From positions 11,818,880-11,882,879 of the forward strand of contig CATQJL010000112.1 of the NCBI GenBank assembly GCA_958299035.1: a DNA stretch of 64,000 nt, read 5' to 3'. Of this stretch, positions 42,872-56,142 are shown piece after piece (within the stretch, counting starts at the first letter, position 1; each line of letters starts with the position of its first letter). The translations under genes and the position numbers were made by a program. The notes below the pieces were generated by a model that saw only the letters and a list, made by a program, of their open reading frames with translations, did no database searches and was not told the origin of the DNA. The stretch comes from Cylicocyclus nassatus (lineage: Eukaryota; Nematoda; Chromadorea; Rhabditida; Strongylidae).

Positions 42872-45800
42872 GTCAGAGGCGAAGTGCACCGAACACAAAC
42901 TGCGAAGTGCACTAAGCACAAACTGTCATAACTAACTCCATACCACTACAGAACTATTCCCCTTATGTGGTAAATGCAAGCAAAATGTGAGAAGATGATC
43001 TGTCAAGCAAATCATTATATTAAATTGACTATTAACGTGTAATTGAATAACAAAAGTGATGTGCTTAGACTAGCCTACTATCTGCTGAACTTTTTGGCTT
43101 TTAACGCTAGTACTCACTGCTAATTCTGATCATATCTATCATCATCTTTGCGAATGATCGCAGTCACGGGAAAAAATAGGTTTACTTTGAAAAACTTAAA
43201 GGAATGACACTAGGTGAGTAAGGGAAGACCATCGGGGTTCATTGTTGTAGATTTGATTCAGTTTCAAAAACCTAAGCGAACAAGACAAAAACTTCGAAAC
43301 AACAGGCCGAAATACCGCATGTAGTCGCTTGGCCTGTGGACAGAAAAGCAAAGCTTGTGAACCATGTGCAGATCTGATTTGAAGGTCCTTATCTACGGAT
43401 TTGTCCCAAAAATTAAAAAAGCTCTGCTATGGAAGAGCACATGAAGAATCGCTGAAAGCTATTGCAAGTCTTTCACAAGAGCAATTTTTTAAGCAACTAG
43501 TACAGTAGGATTTAAGAGAAACTCAAGATGACCTTGCTCCAAGTTCAGCTAACTTCACTCAACTATTTTTCCGTAAAAGTTGAAAAAATGTGAAATATCT
43601 GATCATCTCTGCTTCACGCAAAGAATCTACTCTATCTCTTGGAGAGAGGTCATATCTACTTTTTTCTGCTTTCAAGAAAGACCGAATTCCATACGCATCT
43701 GCAGCTGACATAGGAAATTCCGACATTTATGGAGCTCAAAAATGCCATCAAAGCAATTTTTGCTATAAACTATTTCAGCTTGTCTTCACCCTGCAAAAGT
43801 AAAATCCAATTACCATCTGATAGCCTTCTCTACATTTCAATGCTGAGCTATTTTCTCCCTATTTAAACGATGAAGGCGTGTTTCATAGCATTTCATTTCC
43901 TCTAATTCATTTCTTTTGAGCTCTTTCCCATCTCTCGCACTTTGCTATTCGAACACGTCACTACATAAATTCGCTCTCTTTAGGTACATAACATCATCAA
44001 GTCCTACGTAATGGAGTTACGTCCGCTAATTTCTCTGAGAAAAACCTATGTCTGCTTGTCAACGAATGACATCAGAAGGACTTAGGATCAACTTCTGCAC
44101 GATGATGCGAACTGGTTCACATAAGCAAATGGTTTTAAATTTCAAATTAGCTCAAATATACTTGAGGGCACTTAATTTTCGTGCTACCCATGATTTGAAT
44201 TACAAGAAATTGAAAGTCATGTCCAGAGGATATTTGGAAGTAAAACAGTCATGCAAACATTGTCTATGTTTACAGATTCAATGTCGATTTCCATCTCAAA
44301 AAAAAAACTCCTCTATCGTTTTATCTCAATAGGTTCGCTTATTGTAACGAGAAAAAATTTTTCTTCAATAATTGAAAAACTACTCAAACAAGCTTTCAGA
44401 GCTTCAAAAATTGAGAATAGGGCCTAAATGTAATAAATCTTCAGTTTTGTTTATTGTAAGCATAGTTCCAATTGCACTCGCTCAATATACGACATGTTGC
44501 GTTTTCCAGAAGTTTCGGTGAGAATTTTTATCGAAAGGGTTGATTCGAAGAATGAGTGATTTGTTTTAGGCAATTCGTATATGAAAGGCTTTGCACCTAG
44601 TGTGAGGGCCATTTACAACTCAGAAAACGTCAGCCATTGATGTGGGCATATAGGGGGGGGGGGGTCAAAAACTATAAAATCAAAAAGCTGTGAAAGTACG
44701 CTTATTAAGGAAGTCCTAATTAGGTGAGACGTATCATGGCTTGTTCTATACTATACTTCTAACTCTTCTCTGCCCCCCCCCCCTCCCCCTTCCCCCGCGT
44801 CACTCTGTAAGATAATTGTGCTGGTTTTTATCATCAACCCCAATTATACGAAAGGCATATGTCAACGGCAACGAATGGCTGCAATAAGTCTTCCCTCTCA
44901 TCCGTAGGTCGTTAATGATTAGGCTTTTCATGACTGATGCTTCTTTTTCGGAATGAAGCGGAACATATAGTTGATGGAGTTACTTAGGTTTCTATGCATA
45001 GAACTGAAAAAATTCTATACGGAAAAGCTTTCTGGAAAGACAAATGAAGGAGAAAAATCTGATTTGCGAAAATTCTTGAAAATTCCCCTTGTACCAAGTT
45101 GCGAATGGACTTTAGCAATGCCGTCTAAAAAATCTAAGAATTTTACTTGAACTTTATAATTCAGTGATGCTACTATGTGAATAGGCCTGAAAATGGACGA
45201 AATATCCGTTTTGGAAAATATTTAATGGTCCCTCCTGCGAGTTCGTCTCTTTGTGCTGGAAACGGCAGTTTTTAGTTTTTCTTTCAACCTGGATGACATT
45301 AACTGTATTTTCGCGGTTCTCTAGAGAATTCAACGAAGTAGCAAAAAACAACTTTGTGATGTTAAATTAGAAATCCAAGAAATCCATTTTCTCTAATTTT
45401 GGGCTAGATCCTCGTGATTTGATGAAATTCCCGCAGTTACAAACGGACCACATCCCTACCCCCTCCCCCACCCCGCATCTCTGACATGGCACTCATCATC
45501 GCCCGGCATGAAATGGTCCGTCCGACACACACACAAGCGCGACCTCACACAGCTCTCGGGCTGCGAGCTGCCGCTCCCCCGTATTGATGTCATTCGACGG
45601 GGGGCTGCCCCGTGCGCGTCGCGTCCGGCACTCGCGTTGCGGTCACTGCCAACCTCTTTCACCGTGCTCTCTGCTAACTTCGGCATCCTGACAAAGTGTC
45701 GCCCTTATCACCTTTCTTAGATTCCGGGTTTTGCATGGTGACGTAGCTGTGTGACGTCAATTTTTGATGAAAAACCCGCAGTGTCTCGATTTTTGAGATT

Positions 45801-47955
45801 TTCTGTGCTTTTCTTTGCTTTATAACCATTTAATGCCCCGCAAAAACCAAAATCATAACGTTATCGCTTTTTAAAAGAGTATAAGGTTTAGATTTCAGCT
45901 TGTACATTTCATATTCCTTCAGTAGTCTTCATTCTCTGCTCCACATCCTTCACCATTCAGAATTACAAAAGAAATTCTCAAAAAATTCTCGACTTTCTAT
46001 TTTCTCAAGGAGTTCATCTTTTTTACCTTTTCATACCTTGTTCATGACTGTTTCTACTTCTAAACTAATCATCTTAACGTTTTCACAGCATCTTGTTCTA
46101 TTTTACAGCATTTACTATTTTTTGTCGCGCTAACTGAAAAACTGAGTCATTCTTTTTAAACTTTTTAATCGTATCTTCTAGGCAATGACATCTTTCTGTT
46201 TACAGTAATATTGAAAGCTTTGATACTCAATTTTTCTCATGACTACATTCTCTCTATTTGCTGTGACTTCTCAAATACATATATATATGGAGTTTCCAAG
46301 AAAACTTACTAAGCTGGGCTGCCTTACTCTAGCTCATTTCGATTTTTTCCAAAAACGTTTCACATCTTGCTTGGAAACATATAAATCCATTTTTTAGCTC
46401 CGAATATAAACTTATGATATCATATTGCAATGGAGAACTATTATAGTAAGTAATTTCTGAACTTCCCATTAAAAACTTGCAATTTATGTAATTTATCCAA
46501 TTTGACTGACTCGATTATCCAATAACTCTACTGGAACCTTTTAAATCGCAATTCAGTGCTTATGAGCCTTATTACAAAACTTTACAAAACTTTATGAGCG
46601 AAAATATCCTTCTGAGTTTTTTAGAGGAGGGGACAAAAATCTTATTGTATGCCATGAATCAGAAACAAAAGAAAGGAAGATTCTTTTTAAAAGCACACTC
46701 CTTACTGTGTGAAATTCCCATAGTGTCAAGATTGCCTCAGTACGTAAACACGTATTTCATTAACATAAGAATGTGAAATTGCTCTTTGTTAAATGGAAGC
46801 ACTGAAGTGTAAGAGGTTTTTGCACTGAAACCAGTAGAAAAGGCAGAAAAAAAAAGTGCAACTAAAAATGTCCAGGGGAAGGAATTATATGATTTTTTTG
46901 GGATTTTTTCTGTGAAGGAGTGGAGCTAGGTGTTGTTTATTTTGCTTCTTTTCTCTCCATTCATCCCATTGTTTCACATTCTTTTGTTATTTTTTGTCCT
47001 TTGTTGTTAGGTAATAAACATTTTGCAGTTTTATGGTCTTGTAACCTAGTTGATTTTCTTTCACTGGGCCTTTCCTTTCTTTCTAGTTGTTACTTGAAAA
47101 GTTATGAAACCCTTGAACATTTTGAACAGTTTCATAGATGTTTCTGGCAACTTACTGCATATTATTTTGATTGTTTTGTAGAACTTAACGGTGACCACAT
47201 TTTATTATTCTTTTCGATTTGCATAGAATTTTTCCAGTAAGTGAGAAACTCATGATTTTTGTGTGAAAATACAAATGTGCATGCTCTCTTTTTCTCAAGC
47301 GTGAGTACTTACATAGGAAAATTGAAAATGCGAAACCTGTACCTCAGCTTGTAAAGGTCATCACATTAATTTGAAGCGAATTTACAGTAAACTAAATAAT
47401 TGTATCTTCAAGCTCTCTAAAGCTCATTTTTTATTAGCGAAATGATGGACGATGATGTATTCATGAACATAAAAAATATTTATGAAATTACCTTTTATTT
47501 CGAAAATGTCACGAATCAATTTTTGCTTTTTATGGCTAGGTAATCTCTTTGAAAAGTGACGAGTCTGATGAGGATAATCTTTGAATAGAATTAGATTTTT
47601 ATTGAACGTTCTGTTGAATGAAATATTATGGAGCTAAAATTAAATACAATTTGTTGTTTTTCATAAATTTATCATGGTTGAACGAGTTTTGCCATAAAGC
47701 ATTCATGGTAAAAAGCACCTGTTCTTGTCTATGAAATTAGACCCTACGCACTACAATCTCCTACGTTGTAGTCGAGCGTCATAAACTTTAACTATTTCAT
47801 AGTTACCGTACCTTTTCGAAAAATTTCAGCTTGGTTTAGATGGATTCTATACTTGGTTTCCATGTTTTGGAGAAAAAAGCTCATAAATGGCAAAAAATAC
47901 GTTTTTCGCTGATCTAATGCTTTGAAAATCATGTATTTGCAGCGAAACTTGTGCT

Positions 47956-48140
47956 TCGGAACCGCTGTCGTTTTTCGGAAGTTCCGCAGCGCTTTGTAGA
48001 ATGTCCTGCGGAAGTTCCCTTTTTCACCCTGTCTGACGTATTCTGCGGAAGTTCTCATTTTTAACGTTTCACTTTAGCAATAGTAAACAAAATCCGGCGG
48101 AACCGCTGCAAATTATGCTTGTCCTGCGGAAGTTCCGGTG
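47956..48140. repeat. Cluster of TGCGGAAGTTCC-like motifs
   Basis: TCGGAAGTTCCGCAG, CTGCGGAAGTTCCC, CTGCGGAAGTTCTC and CTGCGGAAGTTCCG occur within about 180 bp, with two GGAACCGCTG copies at the edges. Spacing is irregular, so this is not a simple tandem repeat. It could be a binding-site cluster or a decayed repeat. Confidence 0.7.
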
Positions 48141-48317
48141 AATTGTCTAAGAATATCTAGAAATGGGTGAGGCTGAAAAATTCAAGTTTCAATCTTCGCG
48201 TCTGGAACATACGCAAACTGCTTGTATGAGGGGGAAAGAATTATCATTAATAGTTCCAAAGGCCAACCTCTTACTTTTTTCTCCTCAAACTTTTTGCCAT
48301 TATCTTTCAATTTTTAG

Positions 48318-48390
48318 TCGATGGATTAGTGGTTAAAGGGTGCTGTTATGAGCGGAATGATCTAAGTTCGATTCCTCACTGAGCCATTGA
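48318..48390 (+). other. tRNA-like fragment (possible SINE head)
   Basis: GGATTAGTGGTTAAAGGG resembles an A box and AGTTCGATTCC a B box, about 25 bases apart. No cloverleaf with a paired acceptor stem was found, so it is not called a tRNA gene. Confidence 0.4.
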
Positions 48391-50107
48391 GATCTTTGCT
48401 TCGCGAGGATGGGAAAGTGGCCTTGGCACATCTGCTTAGTAATTCTATACCTGTAACCAAATGCTCATTATGAACTTTGGATATTGAATGAACTATGAAG
48501 TGGATGAATAGTAATTAAAAAAATTATTAATTCTCATAGAAGTAGAGAAGGGAAAACGATTTGAATGATTTTTTAGTGAGCAGTGTGGCTCAAATCTGCA
48601 TTTAAGTATTGCTGCATTATTGAATAAATGTTCCAAAAATTCCATGGAAGGTTTGCTTGGGAATTCTTTTCGAAAAGTTAGAAAAAATTGAAACGCACAT
48701 GATTTGAACTTTACTGATATGAAAATTGCTACAAATTTGGTAAGTAACTTATCGCTGCATTGAATAAGAGCTCTAAAGAAAACCATGAAACTTTCTTTAA
48801 TTGTAAGCTTTTCAAATTTTCCTATTTTTAGAAGCGAATTTCATTTTTGTGCCGCTGCTGCAAATTTTCCCCTTACTCGCATCATTCAAGCTAATATATC
48901 AAATTTAATGGAAATGTCCTATACGCTTGGTTACATCAGTCACTCTTTTTGCAAAGGACATGCTATTCAGAGCACACAATTTCTCAGCCATTCATCCTAA
49001 TGAGCTATTCTTCGTGACATTCAAGAAAAAATCGCTCCAAAGAAGAAAAAGCAGAGTGCTGTCGGCGATAATTTGAGTCTGCAGTTGAAAAACGCTTTAG
49101 CTTGAAATTTTGAGTTTTTGCTCAAGTCTAATTACAGCATTATGCGCAAGGCTGCATTTTTATGCACACAATTGCACAGACACAGAGTACGAATCCAGAG
49201 GGTAGGGGCAATTTAATGAGATGCAGTTTTGTCCGGAACTGCCTACGCTTTGAGAATAGAGCGAAAGATAGAGAGACGAGGAGATTCGCTTCGATGTTTG
49301 ACGTCAAGCACTTCCTCTTTGGGTTTTTAATCTGCTAGACTCGCGGGGATTAGCTGTGTACATGGATTTTAGTCATTGCTGAGAAAGGGGGTTATGCGGA
49401 GGGGTAGAGGGAGATCGTAGTCCGTTTTTTGTAGGTTTAGAATTCTTTTTTGATTTTTGGTTTCTACACCTTTAAAATAAGAAGAAAATAGAGCCATTAG
49501 GAGCTCCATTTGTGTATCTTGCAATAGCGATGAATTTTGGAAAAAATTATTTTAACCTGTAAAGATGGAGCAATTTTCTACATCTTCTGGGCATTTATCA
49601 AACCGGGAAGATTTCTCTTGCGCGATTTTATAACCATCAACTTTGTGACATATTTTCTTATTCATCTTATGAGTATTATACAATCTTTATTGATTTTCTA
49701 CTTTTAGATTATTTTTTCCTCGTAATTTAAGTTCTATAAAGTCTCTCTGTCATGCTAGCTACATTGAAGATTCTTCGAATAAGTGATATACTTATAGAGG
49801 CAAATAAAAAGAAGATAAATTTATCAATGTTCTTTGATTTATCCTTCCTAGGTTTCCAAGCAGCTCTTATCGACTTTCATATGTTATACTGAACTCCCAT
49901 CCAAGAAGAATTTTCAAGAAATCTAAGTCTTCTTTGCTTTCATTCAAGGTCTCTTTTTTATTGGGTGTGCTTCTACACTTTGAATTTTCATGAAACTGCG
50001 TGCTGAACTAGATTTTTCGCTATGTAGTTACTTCCGCGTCTCTTATTTTCTTGCATCCGAATGGAGAATTTACTTTTTCTTTCCATGATTCTCGTTCAAA
50101 TATTCAA

Positions 50108-50114
50108 TTACAGA
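50108..50114 (+). promoter_or_regulatory. Possible trans-splice acceptor of gpb-2
   Basis: AATTACAG|AGG lies 44 bases before the first in-frame ATG. In nematodes such an acceptor without an upstream exon often receives a spliced leader. No direct evidence. Confidence 0.4.
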
Positions 50115-50157
50115 GGACGCTGGGATGAGTTAGCCTGGACTAATTGTTCCAAATCGA

Positions 50158-53100
50158 ATGAGCACTGAGGACAAACCGTCAACTTCGAAGGAACCGCCGA
50201 CTAAAATGCCCGAAAATGCAGCGCCAACCATAACGGCTGGCGATGCAGCCGCTAGGTGAGCCCTTTTTAAGCTCTTCCCTTTGAAATGGAAGGATTAGGA
50301 GAGAAGAATCAGCATTTTCTTTCTTAAGCTCCGCTTCCAGCTGTAAATAGAGCCTTTTCTAGGCAAGGAGATTTGATAGAAGCATTAGCAAAAGAAGCCG
50401 AAGAACTCAGGAAGAAACTCGATCAAGAACGACAGAAGTTGAATGATATTCCAAGTGAGTTTTCTTGCTTGCTTAGTGGCTTTTTTGTTGTCATTAAAAT
50501 CGCTTTGAATATTCTTTTTCATACAAATAGTATATTCCTACACCTACCTATATTTCTAATAGTTCTGCATCTACTCTTTTTTTTGATTTCATTCAGCTGC
50601 ATCTACATCTAGCTGCACCTTTTGATTAGTTTTTGTAAGCTTTACAGATTTAGAGTTAATTAAAATTTTCAAGTTCTCGTCCTTCCGCATCATTAGATTT
50701 AAAATCATCACTTGTCCTGTCCAGGAGGTTACAACCTTCAAGTGTAATTTTTATTTTTTGTAAATTTTGCTCACCTATTATTTTCTGTGTTTTCTTTTTT
50801 TAGCTTTCAAATTTTGTGCTACAAAGGCTGGACTTTTTATTGGAAAATTCTTCAGCACTTGGATCTTAGTAGATGTCTCACGGCAATTATATTAACAAAC
50901 GCTAACAATTGTATTTTCAAACGATAATGTCTATTGGTGATTCTTTTTGATTTGAAATTCAGATGATCCTTTTTGTTCGTTGAACGCTGTTCAAATCATG
51001 ATAGCTCGTCCAGCTAAATCAGTGAAAGATTTATGGTCTTATAAGGCAAGAAGAATCAAAACCTTGCACTTACTCTATAACCTTGATGGAAAATTATCAT
51101 AATTTGTGCAGTGGACGAGATTTTGACTTCCGGGAGATTGCTTTGGGCTTCAGCTTGATTCCATTTCGAATATTGATTGCTCTTTCACCTGGATATCTTT
51201 AATTTGCAAAATAAACGCTGGAAATTTGTCTAATTAACAATAAGATTATTGAAATTGATGCTTCCATTTTTACGCATGTCCCAAGAAATCGGGACGGTGA
51301 CAGTAATTGAGAATTTTGTGCCAAAAGTTCAATAAAGGGCTGGGCATACTTCACGCGATTTCAGTCGCGACGCGATTTGGCAATTTGCCAGAAGTCTTCA
51401 GATCCAACATTAGCAAACTGCACATGCATAATGTTTATAATTTACGTGGATTGATAAAGTGCCCTATCTTCTCTACATTTAAAATACAGGGTGTCCCAAA
51501 AAAATGTGCCTACTGTTTGATTGTAAATAACTCTCTTGTAAGAAATTGTTTCGAAAAGCCTTAAGTACCGTTTTGCAGAGCGAGCTTAAACTTAGATTTG
51601 CAATATGGAGCGAATCATCTATCGCTCTTCATCACTGTAGGATTACGGTAGGAACTTCGACAAAAATTTAGGCTTTTGGAGGCTATACTCTGCCTCGGAA
51701 CGAAACCAAACAAGCCAAAAACTCTTACACTAAGGTAATGGGAGCCGCTGATCTCGAATTTGAAATTCCCATTTTGCTGTAATGCTTATTTCCTAAGTTA
51801 TCCCCGGTAAATCGTAGTAGCTCAATTCCCAGCATTTGTCAGAAATGTAATTACACCGTCAAAAAAGCTGAAAACACTCGTAAAAAGTTGTTAGGTGGAA
51901 TCAGCATGCGTGAAAACCCTAGTACACGATTTTTCAGTTTTTTGAAAAAAAAATTTGTTAAGTGATATATTTCACAATGGTTCCATATGCTGGAAGTTCT
52001 CACCGTAATCCTACAATAATGAAGAGCGGTAGGTGATTCGCTCCATACTGCAAATCTAAATTCAACCTCGCTCTACAAAACGGTACCTAAAGCATCTCGA
52101 AACACTTCGTTACGAGAGAGTTATTTACAATCAAACAGTAGGCACATTTTTTTGGGACACTGTGTATGTTTAACGAGTTATGGACAGTTGGAATATTGCC
52201 AAATCGCATCGCAACTGAAATCGCGTGAAGCATGCCCGGCCCTTAAATGGAAATACTCTCACATACTTCATTCTTGATTCAATAAATTAGTAATTGGTTA
52301 TATAGGTTTTTAGAAATCTTGGCTGGTGTTCTAGCCATATTTATTCTATATATTCATAAAATTTCCACCTCTTTTATTCAAATTAGCATTGTCATTGGCT
52401 ATATGCGGAATTATCAGCATTGTAAATTTCTATTCTAAACTTTTCTAGCGGAAAATTAGACCTATCTCTAGGGAAACATTTTCATTTCCGGCTGAACCTT
52501 TAGTCTCTTTGAGCTTCCATCAATATGAAATATAAATCCATGTTCTATTTTAGTCCAACAAGCCGCCGAGCGTTTGGATCCACTGCCAAATCTAGGAATC
52601 AAGCAGAGACGAATACTCAAAGGACATGCCGGCAAGGTGTTATGTATGGATTGGTCGCTGGACAAGCGGCACATCGTCAGCTCGTCCCAAGACGGAAAAG
52701 TCATCGTTTGGGATGGATTCACGACAAATAAGGAACATGCGTTGACGATGCCCACGACATGGGTGATGGCCTGTGCATATTCGCCAAGTAGTCAACTCAT
52801 TGCCTGCGGGTTCGTAAAGATTTTGAGATTTTGTAGACTTTTCCCTTTTTGCTTGCTTATCTAAATTGGGCCAAAAATTTCCTTCAATTCCATAATGAGG
52901 TCGGAGACAAAATAAGGTGTCTTGAATAAAATGAACTTGACGCTATTTTAGTCCAATCCTATAAATTTGGGATTTCACTTTCATTCCATTGGCCCATTGA
53001 CGGCGATCCCTAATTTTGCGTGGCGGCGCTGTGGGACGAGGCGATTTTGCACAACACTTTCGGCGTGGGAAAGTTCTGTGATTATTTACGAGATGTAAAG

Positions 53101-55813
53101 TTGTTTTTAAACAACAACAATCACTTTCTTGGACAGCGAAGTCTACAAGTTCCAAGAGTGCTAAAAATTAGAAGAAATACTAAACTGTGAAAAAAATACT
53201 AGACCTAAAAGGCATATGATTTTGCAAAGGCTGTGGGCCACTGGTGGTCCACATCGTCCCTGGCAGCAGACAGTGCGTGGGCCACCGGTGTCCACATTGT
53301 CGTCAATGGGTTAGGAAGAGGGAGGGGGTGTCTATCTTGCTTATCACAATGCCAACTTATTTGCTTCAGTGGCATCTTACTGTGGAGGTACGGTGGATAT
53401 ACGGTAGCGTGTCAAAACTGGATTTTGATCGGTAAAAACTGCACATTTTGATGCAACTCCAGAGGCTATCTGACATGCCTATGACGGATAACATATTTTG
53501 AACTTACGGGACTGTTTTTGTAGGGTTGCTGTAAATGCATGGCTCACGCAACTTTACAGTGGATTACTGTAGATCGGATACGTTATTAGTAATCAGCATG
53601 CGAAATAACCCCACCTCCTACGCAATATCTAGCGAAATCTGAAACTTAGCCCCATATACCGTATACCTACAGTAACTCCGCGATAAAGCGGACCATAAAG
53701 TGATCATTATATTTAGCATGTTATATGTATAACTACTTGAGCGGAATACTAATTTTTGTCAAGTTCTGGGGTTATATCATTTTTTTTGATTTTTTAGGGC
53801 AAATTGAGGATTTTGTCCCTCTTTTTCGCTTCCGTATCAATTTTTTACCCTTATTTCAGGGGTCTCGACAATAAATGCAGTGTATTCCCATTATCATTCG
53901 AAGATGATATCCTCCAGAAGAAGCGAAGTGTGGCTACACACACGAGCTATATGAGCTGTTGTATGTTTTTACGTTCCGATAATCTTCTACTCACTGGAAG
54001 TGGCGATTCCACGTGTGCCATATGGGATGTGGAAAGCGGGCAGGTGAGCAAATAAGCCAAAAACTAAGCAATATTTGTGCTTTTTCGAATTTTTTGGTCC
54101 TAGCACCTTTTGTGCCAGATGGAGATTTACTAAAAATAAATTACACAAAAAGAATCTATTTCAGATGATACAAAATTTCCACGGACATACAGGTGATGTC
54201 TTTGCCATAGATGTTCCTAAGTGTGATACAGGGAATGTATTTATATCGGCTGGAGCCGATAAACATTCACTCGTCTGGGATATTCGTACTGGGCAATGTG
54301 TTCAGGTATGTCAGGTTGTTCGTAAGAATATTATTGTCATCTATTCACTTATTTGTCATAAATTACTGCATTTTTTCAATTCTTTTCCTCTCCACAATTT
54401 TCTATCTATTTGTTTACTAATCATTTCCCTTTTTTGTACATAATTCTTGCGCTAATTTTAAAATCTCAATTTTCAGTCATTCGAAGGCCATGAAGCTGAC
54501 ATCAATACTGTGCGGTTTCATCCAAACGGCGACGCATTTGCTACTGGTTCTGATGATGCAACGGTAAAGAACTTCCTTCATTTTTTCTTTTTCTTTTCCT
54601 TTTTTTTCGAAATTTGGTTACCTGGACTCCTTGTTACCAATGGGGAGACTTGGGTAAGATATTGCTAAATTCACTGCTTATCTGAGTCCTTCACGACCGA
54701 GGATTATAACTGTTGCCCATTACCGTACTTGCTGGGCTGCACGTTCGAAAGTGGTACGGTAGTGGCTAGAGTTTACATTTGAATTTCTCGGTCTATGAAC
54801 TATATGGCACTAGTGGCTTATGTTAGTTAAAACACCAAAGTACCCATATTTGCCTAAAAATGCTGTCTTTGAGCCACAAGTCATCCACTGAAACTTTTTG
54901 CTATCTTATTTTTTTTATTTATTTTGGGGATTTGAAGTCACATTTAGAAAAAGGATTTCTAGTCACTGTATCTAGTGGATAGCCTAACGTACTACAAATC
55001 TTTCTCTATTGATTCGTGATTCTATGAATTGATTGATTCTATGAATTGAATTGATTGATTCTATGAATTCGTGATTTGTCATGTATCCATAGCGAACTTG
55101 CTTTATTTTGAATAGAGAAAAAGAACTACGTATATGCGTTTGGGCAACCAATAGAGACCAAGACATTTAATTCTACAAGTCATGCCTCTTTTTATAAATA
55201 TAAAACCAATTTTGAATTTCCGTCAAGCCTATAATATTTAACGATTTTGCCCAAAAAATTTGCTTTGCTCAGGAAAAAACACTTCCATGCAGACACGGAA
55301 GGGGTGGCAGTAAAATTTATGTTAAATTGAATGACGTTCGCGCCGAACACTCAGGCGCACACGCACGAAATTAGAGAAAGCCTCTCGAGAATGGAAATTC
55401 ACTTTTCCAGTGTCGTTTATTCGATTTACGTGCCGATCGTCAAGTATGTGTCTATGAAAAAGAATCTATACTATTCCCAGTGAATGGAGTGGACTTTAGC
55501 GTAAGCGGTGAGTTTTTCTCACCATAAAAGGGTTTTTTCCTGGAGATAAACGATTAGAATCCTTATTAAAGGACGCATACTATTTGCTGGTTACGGTGAC
55601 TATCGCGTCGGTGTATGGGATTCACTTAAATGCGTACGTCATTCTGTACTTTATGGCCATGAAAATCGTATCAGCTGTTTACGAACCAGTCCCGATGGGA
55701 CCGCTATATGTTCTGCCAGTTGGGATTGCACCATTAGGGTAAGAATTTTACCCTACTTACCCAGCTATACCCAGCCTTACCCAACAAATTTTTTTCTTCA
55801 GATCTGGGCGTAA
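50158..55813 (+). CDS. gpb-2: G protein beta-5 subunit (Gbeta5), nine coding exons
   Basis: Exons: 50158-50255, 50363-50454, 52554-52809, 53860-54043, 54165-54305, 54477-54563, 55411-55507, 55572-55738, 55802-55813 (377 codons plus TAA). All phases join. Residues about 34-65 form a charged helix ([20 protein letters not shown]), the part that coils with gamma-like domains. From residue 85 ([13 protein letters not shown]) seven WD repeats follow, with [78 protein letters not shown] and a final [12 protein letters not shown]. Gbeta5 pairs with R7-type RGS proteins (EGL-10 and EAT-16 in Caenorhabditis) to shut off Go and Gq signalling in nerve and muscle. A second in-frame ATG at 50206 would give a length closer to vertebrate Gbeta5. 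Exon 3 uses donor GTTCGT. Intron 2 (2.1 kb) holds two nested MITEs. The gene looks intact. Confidence 0.97.
51336..52243. mobile_element. MITE, GGGCATACTTCACGCGAT family, copy 2, in gpb-2 intron 2
   Basis: TAA on both sides (51333-51335; 52244-52246). The ends AGGGCTGGGCATACTTCACG and its inverse continue into TCAGTCGCGACGCGATTTGG. The element is split by a second MITE at 51487-52164. Family member at 11381-11605. Confidence 0.9.
51487..52164. mobile_element. Tc1/mariner-type foldback MITE nested in the intronic MITE
   Basis: TA at 51485-51486 and 52165-52166. The ends CAGGGTGTCCCAAAAAAATG and its inverse (TTTTTTTGGGACACTGTG) begin arms of about 170 bp sharing CCTACTGTTTGATTGTAAAT, ATGGAGCGAATCA and TGTAGGATTACGGT. 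No transposase. Confidence 0.9.
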
Positions 55814-55922
55814 ATCTCGTCACCCGTGCCGCAACTTTGCGCTACTTTCATTGCAATTCCCCGCATAATGTTTTTTTTTCGTCTGTGTTCGATTGTCATT
55901 TGTGAATCTAAGTCATGTAAAA

Positions 55923-55928
55923 AATAAA
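55923..55928 (+). promoter_or_regulatory. Poly(A) signal AATAAA for gpb-2
   Basis: AATAAA lies 110 bases after the gpb-2 stop codon, followed by a T-rich stretch (TTAATTTTCTGTACTG). A second AATAAA is at about 55988-55993. Confidence 0.6.
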
Positions 55929-56136
55929 TTAATTTTCTGTACTGTTGTAATTTTATGAATTTTTATTCAATACTCAAAATTGTATTAAATAAATACATGA
56001 AAGACGCACACAATTTAGACAGTAGTAACCCTATGATACAACATATGATTATTGATTAGATTTACATACTATAAATACACCGGTAGGGCGTGAGGAGACA
56101 ATATAAAAATTGTAAAAAAATGTTAGTGTTGGCACA

Positions 56137-56142
56137 TTTATT
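56137..56142 (-). promoter_or_regulatory. Candidate poly(A) signal for the vWA gene
   Basis: TTTATT on the plus strand, AATAAA on the minus strand, about 695 bases after the vWA gene stop. It is the first clear signal found by eye; a nearer variant signal may be used. Confidence 0.3.

Larger units (their letters stand above)
42872..50157. other. Long intergenic stretch upstream of gpb-2
   Basis: No supported protein gene. Items seen: poly-G near 44655 and poly-C near 44776; a GC-rich patch at 45440-45720 in otherwise AT-rich DNA; a cluster of TGCGGAAGTTCC motifs at 47956-48140; a tRNA-like A/B-box pair at 48323-48375. Frames such as 44048-44332 and 46920-47240 are AT-rich and unrecognised. 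The gpb-2 promoter is presumably in the right part. Confidence 0.4.
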
